A DNA stretch of 34,977 nucleotides from Bradyrhizobium acaciae (lineage in GTDB: Bacteria > Pseudomonadota > Alphaproteobacteria > Rhizobiales > Xanthobacteraceae). Shown here piece by piece: positions 1 through 7,812 of the stretch (position 1 is the stretch's first letter; every line of letters begins with the position of its first letter). The notes below the pieces were generated by a model, which did no database searches, was not told the DNA's origin, and saw only the letters and a list, made by a program, of their open reading frames with translations. The DNA is taken from assembly GCF_020889785.1 (NCBI RefSeq), contig NZ_JACMYK010000076.1, positions 1-34,977 of the forward strand, given 5' to 3'. Position numbers and translations under genes: made by a program.

Positions 1-34
1 CCCGCGCAAAGGCTACGCCTTTGCGCGGGGATGA
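1..34. repeat. Hairpin end of a palindromic intergenic repeat
   Basis: Perfect 13-base arms (1-13 and 17-29) around a 3-base loop, followed by GATGAC. The layout matches the terminal hairpins of the GTCATC...GATGAC repeats elsewhere in this window, so this is probably the end of such an element cut by the window edge. It lies just downstream of the M20 peptidase stop and could also act as a transcript-end hairpin; no T-tract is visible. Confidence 0.6.
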
Positions 35-56
35 CGGGAAAACGCCCGCTCGAACT

Positions 57-1442
57 TCACCCCTTGTGCTTTGCCTCGCCGAGATCCCAGAACAGGCCGG
101 CCATGATGGTCAGCGCCTCCTCGGTCACCGGCAGCAGGATGTGCTCGTCGGGGGCGTGCTGCGAGCAGCCCGGATAGGAATGCGGCACCCAGATCGTCGG
201 CAGGCCGAGGCCTTCGGAGAACACGTCGTTCGGCAGCGAGCCGCCGAAGTTCGGCAGCACCGCCGGCGCCTTGCCGGTGGTGGCGCGGATCGAGTTCGCC
301 GCCCAGTCGATCCACGGGCTGTCCATGTCGGTGCGCGAAGCGGCAAAGCGCTGCGTTCCGGAGACTTCGACCATCGGAAATCCGTTCTTGTGCAGATAGT
401 CGCGCACCGCGTCGATCACCTCGAGATGCCTGGTGCCGACCACGAAGCGAAGCTGCAGCACCGCGTTCGCCTTGCCGGGAATCGCGTTGGCGGGCTTGTC
501 GATATTGCCCGACGACATCGCCAGCACTTCGAGCGTGTTCCAGGCATAGAGCCGCTCGGCCGCGGTCAGGCCCTCCTCGCCCCAATCTTCCGCAAGCTGA
601 GGCTCGTCCGGCGTCGGCTTGATCTCGACGTCGGCGAGCGCGGCGCGGACGCGGTTCGAGATCGGCGGAGGTTTGAGGATATCGAGTTTCATGCGGCCTT
701 TGCCGTCGACGAGGCTCGCGATCGCGCTCGCCAGGATCGTCGCGGGATTGGCGAGCACGCCGCCCCAATTGCCGGAATGGTTGCCGCCCTCGCGCAGATT
801 GACGTCGAGATGGATGCGGTTGCCGCCGCGGCAGCCGAGGAAGATCGTCGGCCGCTCCGCCGACAGCCGCGGCCCGTCGGAGGCAATGAACAGGTCGGCC
901 TTCAGCTCGTCGCGATGCGCCTCGCAGACCTCGCGCAGATCGGGCGAGCCGATCTCCTCGCCCGTTTCGATGATGAACTTGGCGTTGAAGCCGAGCTTGC
1001 CGCCGCGCGCCTGCTTCACCGCCCGCAGCGCGGCCATGTTGATCGAATGCTGGCCCTTGTTGTCGGCGGTGCCCCGGCCATAGACGCGATCGCCCTTGAC
1101 CGTGGTCTGCCAGGGATTGAGCCCGTCGCGCCATTCACCGACCATGCCGTCGACGACGTCGCCGTGGCCATAGGTCAGCACGGTCGGGCGCGCGGTATCC
1201 TCCTGGTAGTCGGCGATCAGATACGGGCCACGGCCGGTCGGCGATTCGATCAGGCGGGTCTTGAAATCGAGCTCGGCAAAGGCCGGCTGCAGATTCTCGA
1301 CCAGATAGGCGCGCAGCGCATCGGCCTTGTCGGCATTCAGGCTCTCGGTCTGGTAGCCGACCCTGCGGTCAAGCTCCTTCAGGAACTGTCCCGATTGAAA
1401 ATGCTCTCGCACGTTTGCGATTGCGTCGGCCCGTGTCGCCAT
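57..1442 (-). CDS. M20 family metallopeptidase
   Basis: A 461-residue zinc-dependent amidohydrolase/peptidase of the M20 family (the dipeptidase, carboxypeptidase and acylase superfamily), expected to be cytoplasmic. Visible family signatures are the GHGDVVDG segment (metal ligand H93, with D95), the GRGTADNKG segment (bridging D127), the ETGEEIGSPD segment (general base and ligand near E162/E163), and a late CSQHAPDEH segment carrying the final metal-binding His. The dimerisation lid lies roughly between residues 190 and 330. The ATG at 1442 is preceded by AAGGAAC at good spacing. The length suits M20 dipeptidase-like enzymes. The substrate cannot be read from sequence; it could be a dipeptide, an N-acyl amino acid or a carbamoyl compound. 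It is divergent from the flavin monooxygenase gene, which may or may not be a functional link. Confidence 0.93.
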   Translation of the reverse strand: MATRADAIANVREHFQSGQFLKELDRRVGYQTESLNADKADALRAYLVENLQPAFAELDFKTRLIESPTGRGPYLIADYQEDTARPTVLTYGHGDVVDGMVGEWRDGLNPWQTTVKGDRVYGRGTADNKGQHSINMAALRAVKQARGGKLGFNAKFIIETGEEIGSPDLREVCEAHRDELKADLFIASDGPRLSAERPTIFLGCRGGNRIHLDVNLREGGNHSGNWGGVLANPATILASAIASLVDGKGRMKLDILKPPPISNRVRAALADVEIKPTPDEPQLAEDWGEEGLTAAERLYAWNTLEVLAMSSGNIDKPANAIPGKANAVLQLRFVVGTRHLEVIDAVRDYLHKNGFPMVEVSGTQRFAASRTDMDSPWIDWAANSIRATTGKAPAVLPNFGGSLPNDVFSEGLGLPTIWVPHSYPGCSQHAPDEHILLPVTEEALTIMAGLFWDLGEAKHKG

Positions 1443-1470
1443 GATTGTTCCTTCGTCCGGTCGCGTCTTG

Positions 1471-1513
1471 GCATGATCTCACCGGAACGCGACGCCTTGC
1501 GCCCCGATCATGC
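1471..1513. repeat. GCATGATC-bounded palindrome, degenerate copy
   Basis: Perfect 8-base inverted arms, GCATGATC at 1471-1478 and GATCATGC at 1506-1513, enclose an ACCGGAA-containing centre. The arms match those of the element at 6918-6962. It lies between two divergent genes, so it could affect their promoters, but dispersal of the arms argues for a repeat family. Confidence 0.6.
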
Positions 1514-1674
1514 TTCTGGAGGGCGGCAACCTATCGGGATCGACGCGCCACCAGAAGGGTGTGAATCGCGAAGGGGGCCTTGCCAAAACGTGGGAAGTCG
1601 CAACAAGTTGCTGCGGCACGCCCGGCATCCGACCGGGCGGCATGGCGCGCAAGGTTTCGACTAAGGTTTCGACA

Positions 1675-3060
1675 ATGACAAAACAAATCCGGCTCAACGC
1701 CTTTGCGATGAACTGCGTGGCGCATCAGTCGCCGGGGCTGTGGACCCATCCGCGCGACCGCACCAAGGACTACAACAAACTGTCCTACTGGACCGATCTG
1801 GCGAAAACGCTGGAGCGCGGCCGGTTCGACGGCCTGTTCCTCGCCGACGTGCTCGGCGTCTATGACGTCTATGCCGGCAATCCGGATGCGGCGCTGCGCA
1901 ACGCGGCGCAGACCCCGGCCAACGAGCCGCTGATGCTGATCCCGGCGATGGCCGCGGTGACGGAACATCTCGGCTTCGGCGTCACCAGCAATCTCTCCTT
2001 CGAGCCGCCCTACCCGTTCGCGCGGCGGATGTCGACGCTCGACCATCTGACCAACGGCCGGGTCGGCTGGAACGTGGTGACCGGCTATCTCGACAGCGCT
2101 GCGCGCGGCGCCGGCAAGGACAAGCAGACCGCGCATGACGACCGCTACGAGCTCGCCGACGAATATATGGAGCTGGTCTATAAGCTCTGGGAAGGCAGCT
2201 GGGAGGACGACGCCGCGATCCGCGACGTCGCGCGCGGCATCTTCACCGATCCAAAGAAGGTGCATCGCGTGCAGCACGAAGGAAGCAACTACCGGCTCAA
2301 CGCGATCCATTTGTCGGAGCCGTCGCCGCAGCGCACGCCGGTGCTCTACCAGGCCGGCACCTCGCCGCGCGGCCGGCAGTTCGCCGCCGAGCACGCCGAA
2401 TGCGTGTTCATGTCGGGCCCGTCAGCAAAAGTGATCGGCCCGCGGGTGTCGGCGATCCGCGAACTCGCCGCCGAGAAGGGCCGCAACGGAGCCGAGATCC
2501 TGATGTTCTCGATGATGTGCATCGTGGTGGCGCCGACCGAGGCCGAAGCCAGGGCGAAGTACGCCGAGTATCGCGGCCATATCAGCCATGAGGGCGCGCT
2601 GGCGCTGATGTCGGGCTGGACCGGCGTCGACTTCTCGACCTACTCGCTCGATCAGGAAGTGCGGCACGTGCAGAACGACGCCGGCCGTTCCGCGATGGAC
2701 AACGTCACCCGCGCCGATCCCGACCGGGTCTGGACCGTGCGCGAGGTTGCCGAGCATGTCGGCATCGGCGGCGCCGGCCCGGTGGTGGTCGGCTCCCCCG
2801 AGCAGGTCGCCGACAAGATCGAGCAATGGTTCGAGGACACCGGTGTCGACGGCCTCAACGTCGCCTTTGCGATCTCGCCCGGCGATTTCGAGGATATTGC
2901 CGACATGCTGGTGCCGGAGCTCGTCAAGCGCGGCCGCTACAAGAAAGAGTATGCGAAAGGCACGCTGCGGGAGAAGCTGTTCGGCGAGGGGCGCAGAAAG
3001 CTCAACGACACGCACCCGGCGAGCCGCTATCGGGTGAAGCGCAGCGCGGCTGCGGAGTGA
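1675..3060 (+). CDS. LLM-class flavin-dependent monooxygenase (NtaA/SnaA/DszA family)
   Basis: A 461-residue bacterial-luciferase-like TIM-barrel protein. The N-terminus (LNAFAMNCVAHQSPGLW), the FDGLFLADVLGVYD segment, the SFEPPYPFARRMSTLDHLT segment and GRVGWNVVTGYLDSAARG are hallmarks of the NtaA/SnaA/SoxA/DszA group. Its members use FMNH2 from a separate reductase to oxygenate nitrilotriacetate, EDTA, dibenzothiophene sulfone or pristinamycin precursors. The length matches DszA and NtaA (about 450 residues). The frame is open back to 1510, but family homology begins at the ATG at 1675; an ATG at 1642 is the alternative. No flavin reductase of the matching small type is adjacent. The substrate is unknown; neighbouring catabolic genes suggest xenobiotic or sulfur/nitrogen-compound use. 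Confidence 0.93.
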   Translation: MTKQIRLNAFAMNCVAHQSPGLWTHPRDRTKDYNKLSYWTDLAKTLERGRFDGLFLADVLGVYDVYAGNPDAALRNAAQTPANEPLMLIPAMAAVTEHLGFGVTSNLSFEPPYPFARRMSTLDHLTNGRVGWNVVTGYLDSAARGAGKDKQTAHDDRYELADEYMELVYKLWEGSWEDDAAIRDVARGIFTDPKKVHRVQHEGSNYRLNAIHLSEPSPQRTPVLYQAGTSPRGRQFAAEHAECVFMSGPSAKVIGPRVSAIRELAAEKGRNGAEILMFSMMCIVVAPTEAEARAKYAEYRGHISHEGALALMSGWTGVDFSTYSLDQEVRHVQNDAGRSAMDNVTRADPDRVWTVREVAEHVGIGGAGPVVVGSPEQVADKIEQWFEDTGVDGLNVAFAISPGDFEDIADMLVPELVKRGRYKKEYAKGTLREKLFGEGRRKLNDTHPASRYRVKRSAAAE

Positions 3061-3068
3061 TGCACGCC

Positions 3069-3148
3069 GTCATTGCGAGCGAAGCGAAGCAATCCATCGT
3101 TCAGCATGTGACCATGGATTGCTTCGTCGCTTCGCTCCTCGCAATGAC
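3069..3148. repeat. Palindromic repeat, GTCATTGCGAG family
   Basis: A long imperfect inverted repeat opening with GTCATTGCGAGCGAAGCGAA and closing with its near reverse complement ending in CGCAATGAC. A related copy occurs at 5609-5740. It lies in the gap between two convergent genes, so it may serve as a bidirectional transcript-end structure. Confidence 0.8.
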
Positions 3149-3160
3149 GCGGATAGTCCC

Positions 3161-3258
3161 GTCATCCTGAGGAGCGCGTAGCGCGTCTCGAAGGATCGAC
3201 GGCCACCGGCCGGGCCGTGCATCCTTCGAGGCTCGCTCTGCTCGCACCTCAGGATGAC
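3161..3258. repeat. Palindromic repeat, GTCATCCTGAGGAG family, copy 1
   Basis: Bounded by GTCATCCTGAGGAG and CTCAGGATGAC. The centre (CGAAGGATCGACGGCCACCG onward) is the exact reverse complement of the centre of the copy at 10791-10893 over about 40 bases, so the two copies lie in opposite orientation. A short related copy is at 7713-7757. Confidence 0.85.
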
Positions 3259-3284
3259 GGTGACAGAGCCAGCGCGCAGCTTCT

Positions 3285-4949
3285 TCAATTCACCGCGTTG
3301 CTCACCATCACCTCGATCAGCTTCGCACCTGGCCTTGCGAATGCCGACTTCATCACACCTTTCAGCTCCTGCGGATCGGCGACCTTGATCGCCTCCAGCC
3401 CGAGCGAACGCGCGACGCCGGTGAAATCGACCGGCGGATCGATGAAATCCATGCCGACATAATGATCGTCGCCATGGAACGCGAGCAGGCGCTGCTTGAT
3501 GATGCGATAGCCGCCATTGTTGACGATGACGAAGGTCAGCGGCAGCTTGTGGTTGGCCGCGGTCCACAGCGACTGGATCGAATACATCGACGAGCCGTCG
3601 CCGGAATAGCACACCACCGGGCGCTGCGGATTGGCGAGGCTGACGCCGACCGCGGCCGGCAGGCCCCAGCCGATGCCGCCCGAGGCGAGTGCGTGATAGC
3701 CGTAGCGATCGCGATGCGCGCGCAATGCGAGAATCTGGCGCGACGAGGTCAGGCCTTCGTCGACCAGGATCGCGTTGTCAGGCATCGCTTCGACGACCTG
3801 CAGTGCAAGCCAATCGGGATCGATCGGCGAGGTGTGACTGGCCTTCGAGATCTGCTCGACCAACGCCTTGCGCTTCGCCGTCCAGTTTTTCGTCGACAGC
3901 GCCGCGAGGCCCTGTTTGGCACGCGCCTCCAGCGCGCTACCGCCGAGCTCCTTCAATGCCGGGACCAGCGCGCGCAGCGTCTCCTTGACGTCGGCCTTGA
4001 CCGCGATCTCCGCGCCGTAGTTCTTGGCGAGATCATTGTCGACCAGGCCGACCTGCACGATCGAGAGCCCGTCCGGCAGCGGATCGACCTCGCTGTAGAC
4101 GGACATCCGCAGCGGATCGCCGCCGAGCGCGATCAACAGATCATGCGGCGCCAGCACATCGCGGGCGACCTTCTGCAGCCGCGCGATCGCGCCCATGAAG
4201 CTCGGGCTTTCGGACAGGAAGTGCGAGCCATAGGGCGTCGGCGATTGCCAGGCCGGACAGCCCAGCGTCTCGGCAAGATCGGCCGCCTCGCGCAGCGCAT
4301 CGCTCTTCACGATCTCATCGCCGACGACGATCACCGGACGCTCCGCTTTCAGGATCCGCGCAGCCAGCGCCTTCAGCGACTCCTCCGACGGCCGGACGCT
4401 TGTGTCGACCCGGGTGGAGCGGCCGAGCTCAATGCCGGCCTCCGAATTGAGGATGTCGCCCGGCAGCGAGATGAACACCGGCCCGGTCGGCGGCGTGGTG
4501 GCGATCTTCGCAGCGCGACGGACGATGCGCGGCAGGTCTTCGAGCCGCGTCACCTCGACCGCCCATTTCACCAAGGGAGTGGCCATCTGCACCAGCGGGC
4601 CATAGAGCACCGGCTCGGTCAGGCCGTGGCCCTGCTCCTGCTGCCCGGCGGTCAGGATCAGCGGCGTGCCGGTGAAGCTGGCGTTGTAGAGCGAACCCAT
4701 CGCATTGCCGAGACCGGGCGCGACATGGACGTTGCAGGCGACGAGCTTGCCCGAGGCGCGGCTGAAGCCATCGGCCATCGCGACCACCAGGCTCTCCTGC
4801 ATCGCCATCACATAGGTGAGATCGGGATGGTCCTTCAGCGCGTGCATGATCGGCAGTTCGGTGGTGCCGGGATTGCCGAACAGATGGGTGACGCCCTCAT
4901 CCTTCAGCAGCGCCAGAAATGCCGAGCGGCCGGTAATGCGATTCTTCAT
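3285..4949 (-). CDS. ThDP-dependent enzyme, benzoylformate decarboxylase/acetolactate synthase-like
   Basis: A 554-residue thiamine-diphosphate enzyme with the usual three domains: Pyr domain (about 1-170, including FGNPGTTELP and catalytic E52), middle domain (about 190-330), and PP domain with GDG near residue 450 and NN near 478 for Mg-ThDP binding. The N-terminal third closely resembles benzoylformate decarboxylase: FGNPG, then the NVHVAPGLGNAMG segment holding H75, the counterpart of His70. However Thr29 stands where benzoylformate decarboxylase has catalytic Ser26, and the loop LGGDPLRMSVYSEVDP lacks a His281 counterpart. Decarboxylation or carboligation of a different 2-keto acid is therefore plausible. 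The ATG at 4949 is preceded by GGAGGGAAC, a strong ribosome site, and is preferred over the upstream in-frame start at 5003. It is separated from the GFA gene upstream by 129 bases. Confidence 0.9.
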   Translation of the reverse strand: MKNRITGRSAFLALLKDEGVTHLFGNPGTTELPIMHALKDHPDLTYVMAMQESLVVAMADGFSRASGKLVACNVHVAPGLGNAMGSLYNASFTGTPLILTAGQQEQGHGLTEPVLYGPLVQMATPLVKWAVEVTRLEDLPRIVRRAAKIATTPPTGPVFISLPGDILNSEAGIELGRSTRVDTSVRPSEESLKALAARILKAERPVIVVGDEIVKSDALREAADLAETLGCPAWQSPTPYGSHFLSESPSFMGAIARLQKVARDVLAPHDLLIALGGDPLRMSVYSEVDPLPDGLSIVQVGLVDNDLAKNYGAEIAVKADVKETLRALVPALKELGGSALEARAKQGLAALSTKNWTAKRKALVEQISKASHTSPIDPDWLALQVVEAMPDNAILVDEGLTSSRQILALRAHRDRYGYHALASGGIGWGLPAAVGVSLANPQRPVVCYSGDGSSMYSIQSLWTAANHKLPLTFVIVNNGGYRIIKQRLLAFHGDDHYVGMDFIDPPVDFTGVARSLGLEAIKVADPQELKGVMKSAFARPGAKLIEVMVSNAVN

Positions 4950-5078
4950 GTTCCCTCCAGGCCTGTCAGCGCGTTGGCCGACGGGATTAAGGGAGATGAC
5001 CAAACTTGCGCTCCGGGAGCAATCGAGCGGCCGGTCATGGCCGCATTCCGCAGGCGCGCGCCTGATGCAAGACGCGCG

Positions 5079-5597
5079 CTAGAACATCCCTTCGCGCTCG
5101 CTGCGCTTCTTCTTTTTGGAGCGCTGCCAGACCACGCCGGGATAGCCTTTCAGCGGCACCAGCGGCTCGCCGGTGTAGGCCCATTCCTGCAGTTCCTCGA
5201 TCGCGATGTGATAGAGCGGCTGCCGGCCGGTGCGCCCCGAGAACAGCGCGCGCGGGATGTTGACCATGTGCGGCGACCGCGCGCGTTCGTAGCAAATCGG
5301 CGTGCCGCAATTGGCGCAGAAGCTGCGCGCGGTCTTGCTTTTCGGGTCCTCGTAGCGCGACAGCTCGCTCTCACCCTGCGTGATGCGGAAGCGCTTCTTC
5401 CAGCTCCCGACATAGGTCGCATAGACGGCGCCATGCGCGCGGCGACTGGCTTGCGTGTGATCATGCCAGGCCCAGCGCGCCGGCACGTCAATCTCGAACC
5501 GCACCTTGCCGCACAGGCATTGGCCGGAAGCGGGTTTTGCGAGTGCCACGGGTTTTGGCTTTTTCGTCGGCGAGAGTTCGTCGTCATCCCGGAACAT
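5079..5597 (-). CDS. GFA/CENP-V-fold family protein
   Basis: A 172-residue protein with the glutathione-dependent formaldehyde-activating (GFA/CENP-V) fold. The structural zinc site is visible as C27-x-C29 (GQCLCG) and the C94/C97 pair in RSFCANCG, with a further C102. The segment that in typical GFA proteins carries the second, catalytic zinc cysteines reads AWHDHTQASRRAHG, with no cysteine, so this is probably not a canonical formaldehyde-activating enzyme. The C-terminus is lysine/arginine rich (KKKKR). The ATG at 5597 is chosen because the frame upstream runs into a palindromic repeat. The function is unknown. It lies on the same strand as the ThDP gene downstream and the OYE gene upstream, but gaps and repeats argue against a tight operon. 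Confidence 0.85.
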   Translation of the reverse strand: MFRDDDELSPTKKPKPVALAKPASGQCLCGKVRFEIDVPARWAWHDHTQASRRAHGAVYATYVGSWKKRFRITQGESELSRYEDPKSKTARSFCANCGTPICYERARSPHMVNIPRALFSGRTGRQPLYHIAIEELQEWAYTGEPLVPLKGYPGVVWQRSKKKKRSEREGMF

Positions 5598-5608
5598 ATA
5601 ACCACCGT

Positions 5609-5740
5609 CATTGCGAGCCACCCGGTCGGCGCAAGCGCCGCCGGATGACAGGCTCCACGAAGCAATCCATCCAGCAGCGCCTGCGGAGCGATGGATTGCT
5701 TCGTCGCTTCGCTCCTCGCAACGACGCGGGTCGCGCCGGC
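5609..5740. repeat. Palindromic repeat, GTCATTGCGAG family, copy 2
   Basis: Starts with GTCATTGCGAG and ends with GCTTCGCTCCTCGCAACGAC, with inner arms around GAAGCAATCCATC and GATGGATTGCTTC. It is the same family as 3069-3148 but carries extra sequence in the left arm. It fills the whole gap between the GFA and OYE genes. Confidence 0.75.
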
Positions 5741-5748
5741 GTCGCCGC

Positions 5749-6876
5749 CTACGCCTGCGCCAGCTCGTCGTGCACGGGATAATCCGTGTAGCCCTTCTCC
5801 TCGCCCGCATAGAAGGTGGCGCGATTGTACTTGGTCAGCGGATAGCCGCGCTGCAAGCGGCGGGGCAGGTCCGGGTTGGAGATGAAATAGCGGCCGAACG
5901 CGATCGCATCGGCATGGCCTTCGGCGACTGCGCTCTGCGCGCTGTCACCGACGAAATTGCCGGCCGTGATCAGCACCCCGCTCCACATCGGGCGGTACAG
6001 CACCATCGCCGACGGCACGTTCTGCCAGTCGACCTCGGCGCGGCCGGTGCCCGAGGCACGCGGCTCGATGAAATGCAGATAGGCGAGCCCGAATTTGTCG
6101 AGCGCCTTGATGGCGTGGCTGTAGAGCGGCATCGGATCGGCCTCGCCGCTGCCATTGGCGATGCCGTAGGGCGAGAGCCGCACGCCGACGCGATCGGCGC
6201 CCCAGACTTCGGTCACCGCCTGCGTCACCTCCAGCAGGAAGCGGACGCGGTTCTCGATCGAGCCGCCATACTGGTCGGTCCGCAGATTGCTGCGCGATTG
6301 CAGGAACTGCTCGATCAGATAGCCATTGGCGCCGTGAATCTCGACACCGTCGAAGCCGGCCGCGAGCGCGTTCTTCGCCCCCTCACGATAGGCCTCGACC
6401 ATCAGCGCGACCTCACTGGTCTCGAGCGCACGCGGTGTCTCGTACTCGACCACGTTGCCGTCCGCGGTCATGCACTTGAACTCGGAGGGGATCGCGACTG
6501 CCGACGGCGCCACCGGCAGCGCACCGCCGGGCTGGAACGAGGAATGCGAGACGCGGCCGACGTGCCAGAGCTGCAGGAAGATCAAGCCGCCCTTGGCATG
6601 CACGGCATCCACCACCTCGCGCCAGCCCGCGATCTGGGCCTCGCTGTAGATGCCGGGGACGCCGGGATTACCGAAGCCGGTGGCGACCACCGGCGAGGCT
6701 TCCGCGATCAGCAGGCCACCGGGCGTCGCGCGCTGCGCGTAATATTCCGCGTTCAGCGGCCGCGGCGCGAGGCTCGGCCGCGCCGCCCGCATCCGCGTCA
6801 GCGGCGCCATCACGACGCGATGCTTGAGCTGGTACGGGCCGACCTTGAGCGGAGAGAACAGCGACGGAGGATTCAT
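5749..6876 (-). CDS. nemA: Old yellow enzyme family alkene reductase (NemA-like)
   Basis: A 375-residue FMN-dependent TIM-barrel ene-reductase. It would reduce activated C=C bonds (N-ethylmaleimide, enones, nitrate esters) with NAD(P)H in the cytosol. Diagnostic features are VVMAPLTRMRA near the N-terminus, the LQLWHVGRVSH segment (about 101-111), and HGANGYLIEQFLQ, which gives the substrate-binding pair H181/N184 and the Tyr186 proton donor, followed by DQYGGSIENR. The length matches E. coli NemA (365). The ATG at 6876 starts a canonical OYE N-terminus (SLFSPLKVG). It is divergent from a small ModE-like regulator across 159 bases that contain a palindromic repeat, which makes the regulator a candidate controller. 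Confidence 0.95.
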   Translation of the reverse strand: MNPPSLFSPLKVGPYQLKHRVVMAPLTRMRAARPSLAPRPLNAEYYAQRATPGGLLIAEASPVVATGFGNPGVPGIYSEAQIAGWREVVDAVHAKGGLIFLQLWHVGRVSHSSFQPGGALPVAPSAVAIPSEFKCMTADGNVVEYETPRALETSEVALMVEAYREGAKNALAAGFDGVEIHGANGYLIEQFLQSRSNLRTDQYGGSIENRVRFLLEVTQAVTEVWGADRVGVRLSPYGIANGSGEADPMPLYSHAIKALDKFGLAYLHFIEPRASGTGRAEVDWQNVPSAMVLYRPMWSGVLITAGNFVGDSAQSAVAEGHADAIAFGRYFISNPDLPRRLQRGYPLTKYNRATFYAGEEKGYTDYPVHDELAQA

Positions 6877-6917
6877 GCCTACCCCAATATTCTTTTGCGA
6901 TTTCGGTTATATCTTGG

Positions 6918-6962
6918 GCATGATCCGATCGGAAAACCGGTTTCCACTTTTCCGGATCATGC
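6918..6962. repeat. GCATGATC-bounded palindrome with AACCGGTT core
   Basis: Perfect 10-base arms (6918-6927 and 6953-6962) enclose AAAACCGGTTTCCACTTTT. The AAGTGG-NN-ACCGGTT core (read on the minus strand) is shared with the copies at 9482-9530 and 11219-11267, so these may be variants of one repeat superfamily. It lies between divergent nemA and the ModE-like gene. Confidence 0.75.
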
Positions 6963-7035
6963 CCGGTATCTAACGGGTTCATCTTGTTCATAAAAGCGGG
7001 TAGTGGCAATCTGTTGCCACGAGAACAGGTCTCCC

Positions 7036-7419
7036 ATGTCGAAATCGAGCGCCTCATCGCTCCCCTCCCTGAGCGTCCGCATCGACCTCGATGCCGAGGA
7101 CCGGATCGGGCCGGGCAAGATCCTGCTGCTCGAGCAGATCAAGGAATGCGGCTCGATCTCGGCCGCCGGCCGCGCCATGGACATGAGCTACAAGCGCGCC
7201 TGGGACCTGGTCGACGAGATTAACCGCATCTGCCGCCAGGCGGCGGTGGAACGCCAGACCGGCGGCAAGAATGGCGGCGGCGCGGTGCTGACCCCGTTCG
7301 GGCTGTCTCTGGTGGCACGCTACCGCAAGATCGAGCGCGATGCGGCGACCGCCGTGCGCAAGGATCTCGAGGCGCTGCGCAGCGACATCGGCAAGCCGAA
7401 GAAGGCCGTCGGGCGGTGA
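7036..7419 (+). CDS. Winged helix-turn-helix regulator, ModE N-terminal-like
   Basis: A 127-residue DNA-binding protein made only of the LysR/ModE-type winged helix. The ILLLEQIKECGSISAAGRAMDMSYKRAWDLV segment is typical of the ModE N-terminal domain (GSISAAA...MSYKRAW), followed by a wing with a GGKNGGGAVLTPFG loop. The C-terminal molybdate-binding (MOP) domains of ModE are absent, so any effector sensing must use another route. Such single-domain proteins are common in alphaproteobacteria. The ATG at 7036 is chosen as the closest to the family N-terminus; the in-frame ATG at 7003 would add 11 residues. The divergent nemA gene is the most obvious possible target, by position only. Confidence 0.88.
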   Translation: MSKSSASSLPSLSVRIDLDAEDRIGPGKILLLEQIKECGSISAAGRAMDMSYKRAWDLVDEINRICRQAAVERQTGGKNGGGAVLTPFGLSLVARYRKIERDAATAVRKDLEALRSDIGKPKKAVGR

Positions 7420-7585
7420 GCGGACGAGCGGCCGTCACGGGGCGCTTACGAAAATATCGAAAACAACCCCATGCACAGTAGCCGGCGGCGACCGCCGTGC
7501 GACAAGGCATCTTGACGTGTCGGGCAACTCAGGGGTATATTTCTAATATTCCGAAATGGGCGAGGCTATCTCCTCTTTCACCACC

Positions 7586-7687
7586 GTCATCGCCCGGCTC
7601 GACCGGGCGATCCAGTACGCCGCGGCCCTTCGGCTCAAGCACTGCGGTCTCTGGAATACTGGATCACCCGCATGCGCGGGTGATGAC
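7586..7687. repeat. Palindromic repeat, GTCATCGCCCGGCTC family, copy 1
   Basis: Bounded by GTCATCGCCCGGCTCGACCG and a hairpin ending in GGGTGATGAC. The interior (CCAGTACGCCGCGGCCCTTC and following) is the reverse complement of the interior of 10462-10564, so the copies are in opposite orientation. Together with the 7713-7757 element it accounts for most of the gene-free stretch 7420-7812; I see no gene in the rest. Confidence 0.8.
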
Positions 7688-7712
7688 ACTGAGGAAGCTG
7701 AGCAATCACCCC

Positions 7713-7757
7713 GTCATCTTGAGGAGCCCGCCAACGGCGGGCGTCCCGAAGGATGAC
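7713..7757. repeat. Short palindromic repeat, GTCATCCTGAGGAG family
   Basis: GTCATCTTGAGGAGCCCGCC and a small GCCCGCCAACGGCGGGC hairpin, ending GAAGGATGAC. It is a half-length relative of the elements at 3161 and 10791. Confidence 0.65.
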
Positions 7758-7812
7758 TACAATGCCATTATGCGATTGCCCGCCGCAGGCGGCGAGAGGC
7801 AGGAAGCACCGC

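Noticed and set aside
13..1134. Long minus-strand open frame over the M20 peptidase
   Set aside because: It is a shadow frame: arginine-rich low-complexity translation with no family features, while the overlapping frame has all M20 motifs.
3061..3284. Repeats read as a CRISPR array
   Set aside because: The repeats are long palindromes with no regular short repeat-spacer unit, and there are no cas genes.
3462..5648. Plus-strand open frame of 728 codons antisense to the ThDP and GFA genes
   Set aside because: Very long, but its translation is rich in R, D, Q and H with no domain, as expected for the antisense of GC-rich genes. The minus strand carries clear motifs.
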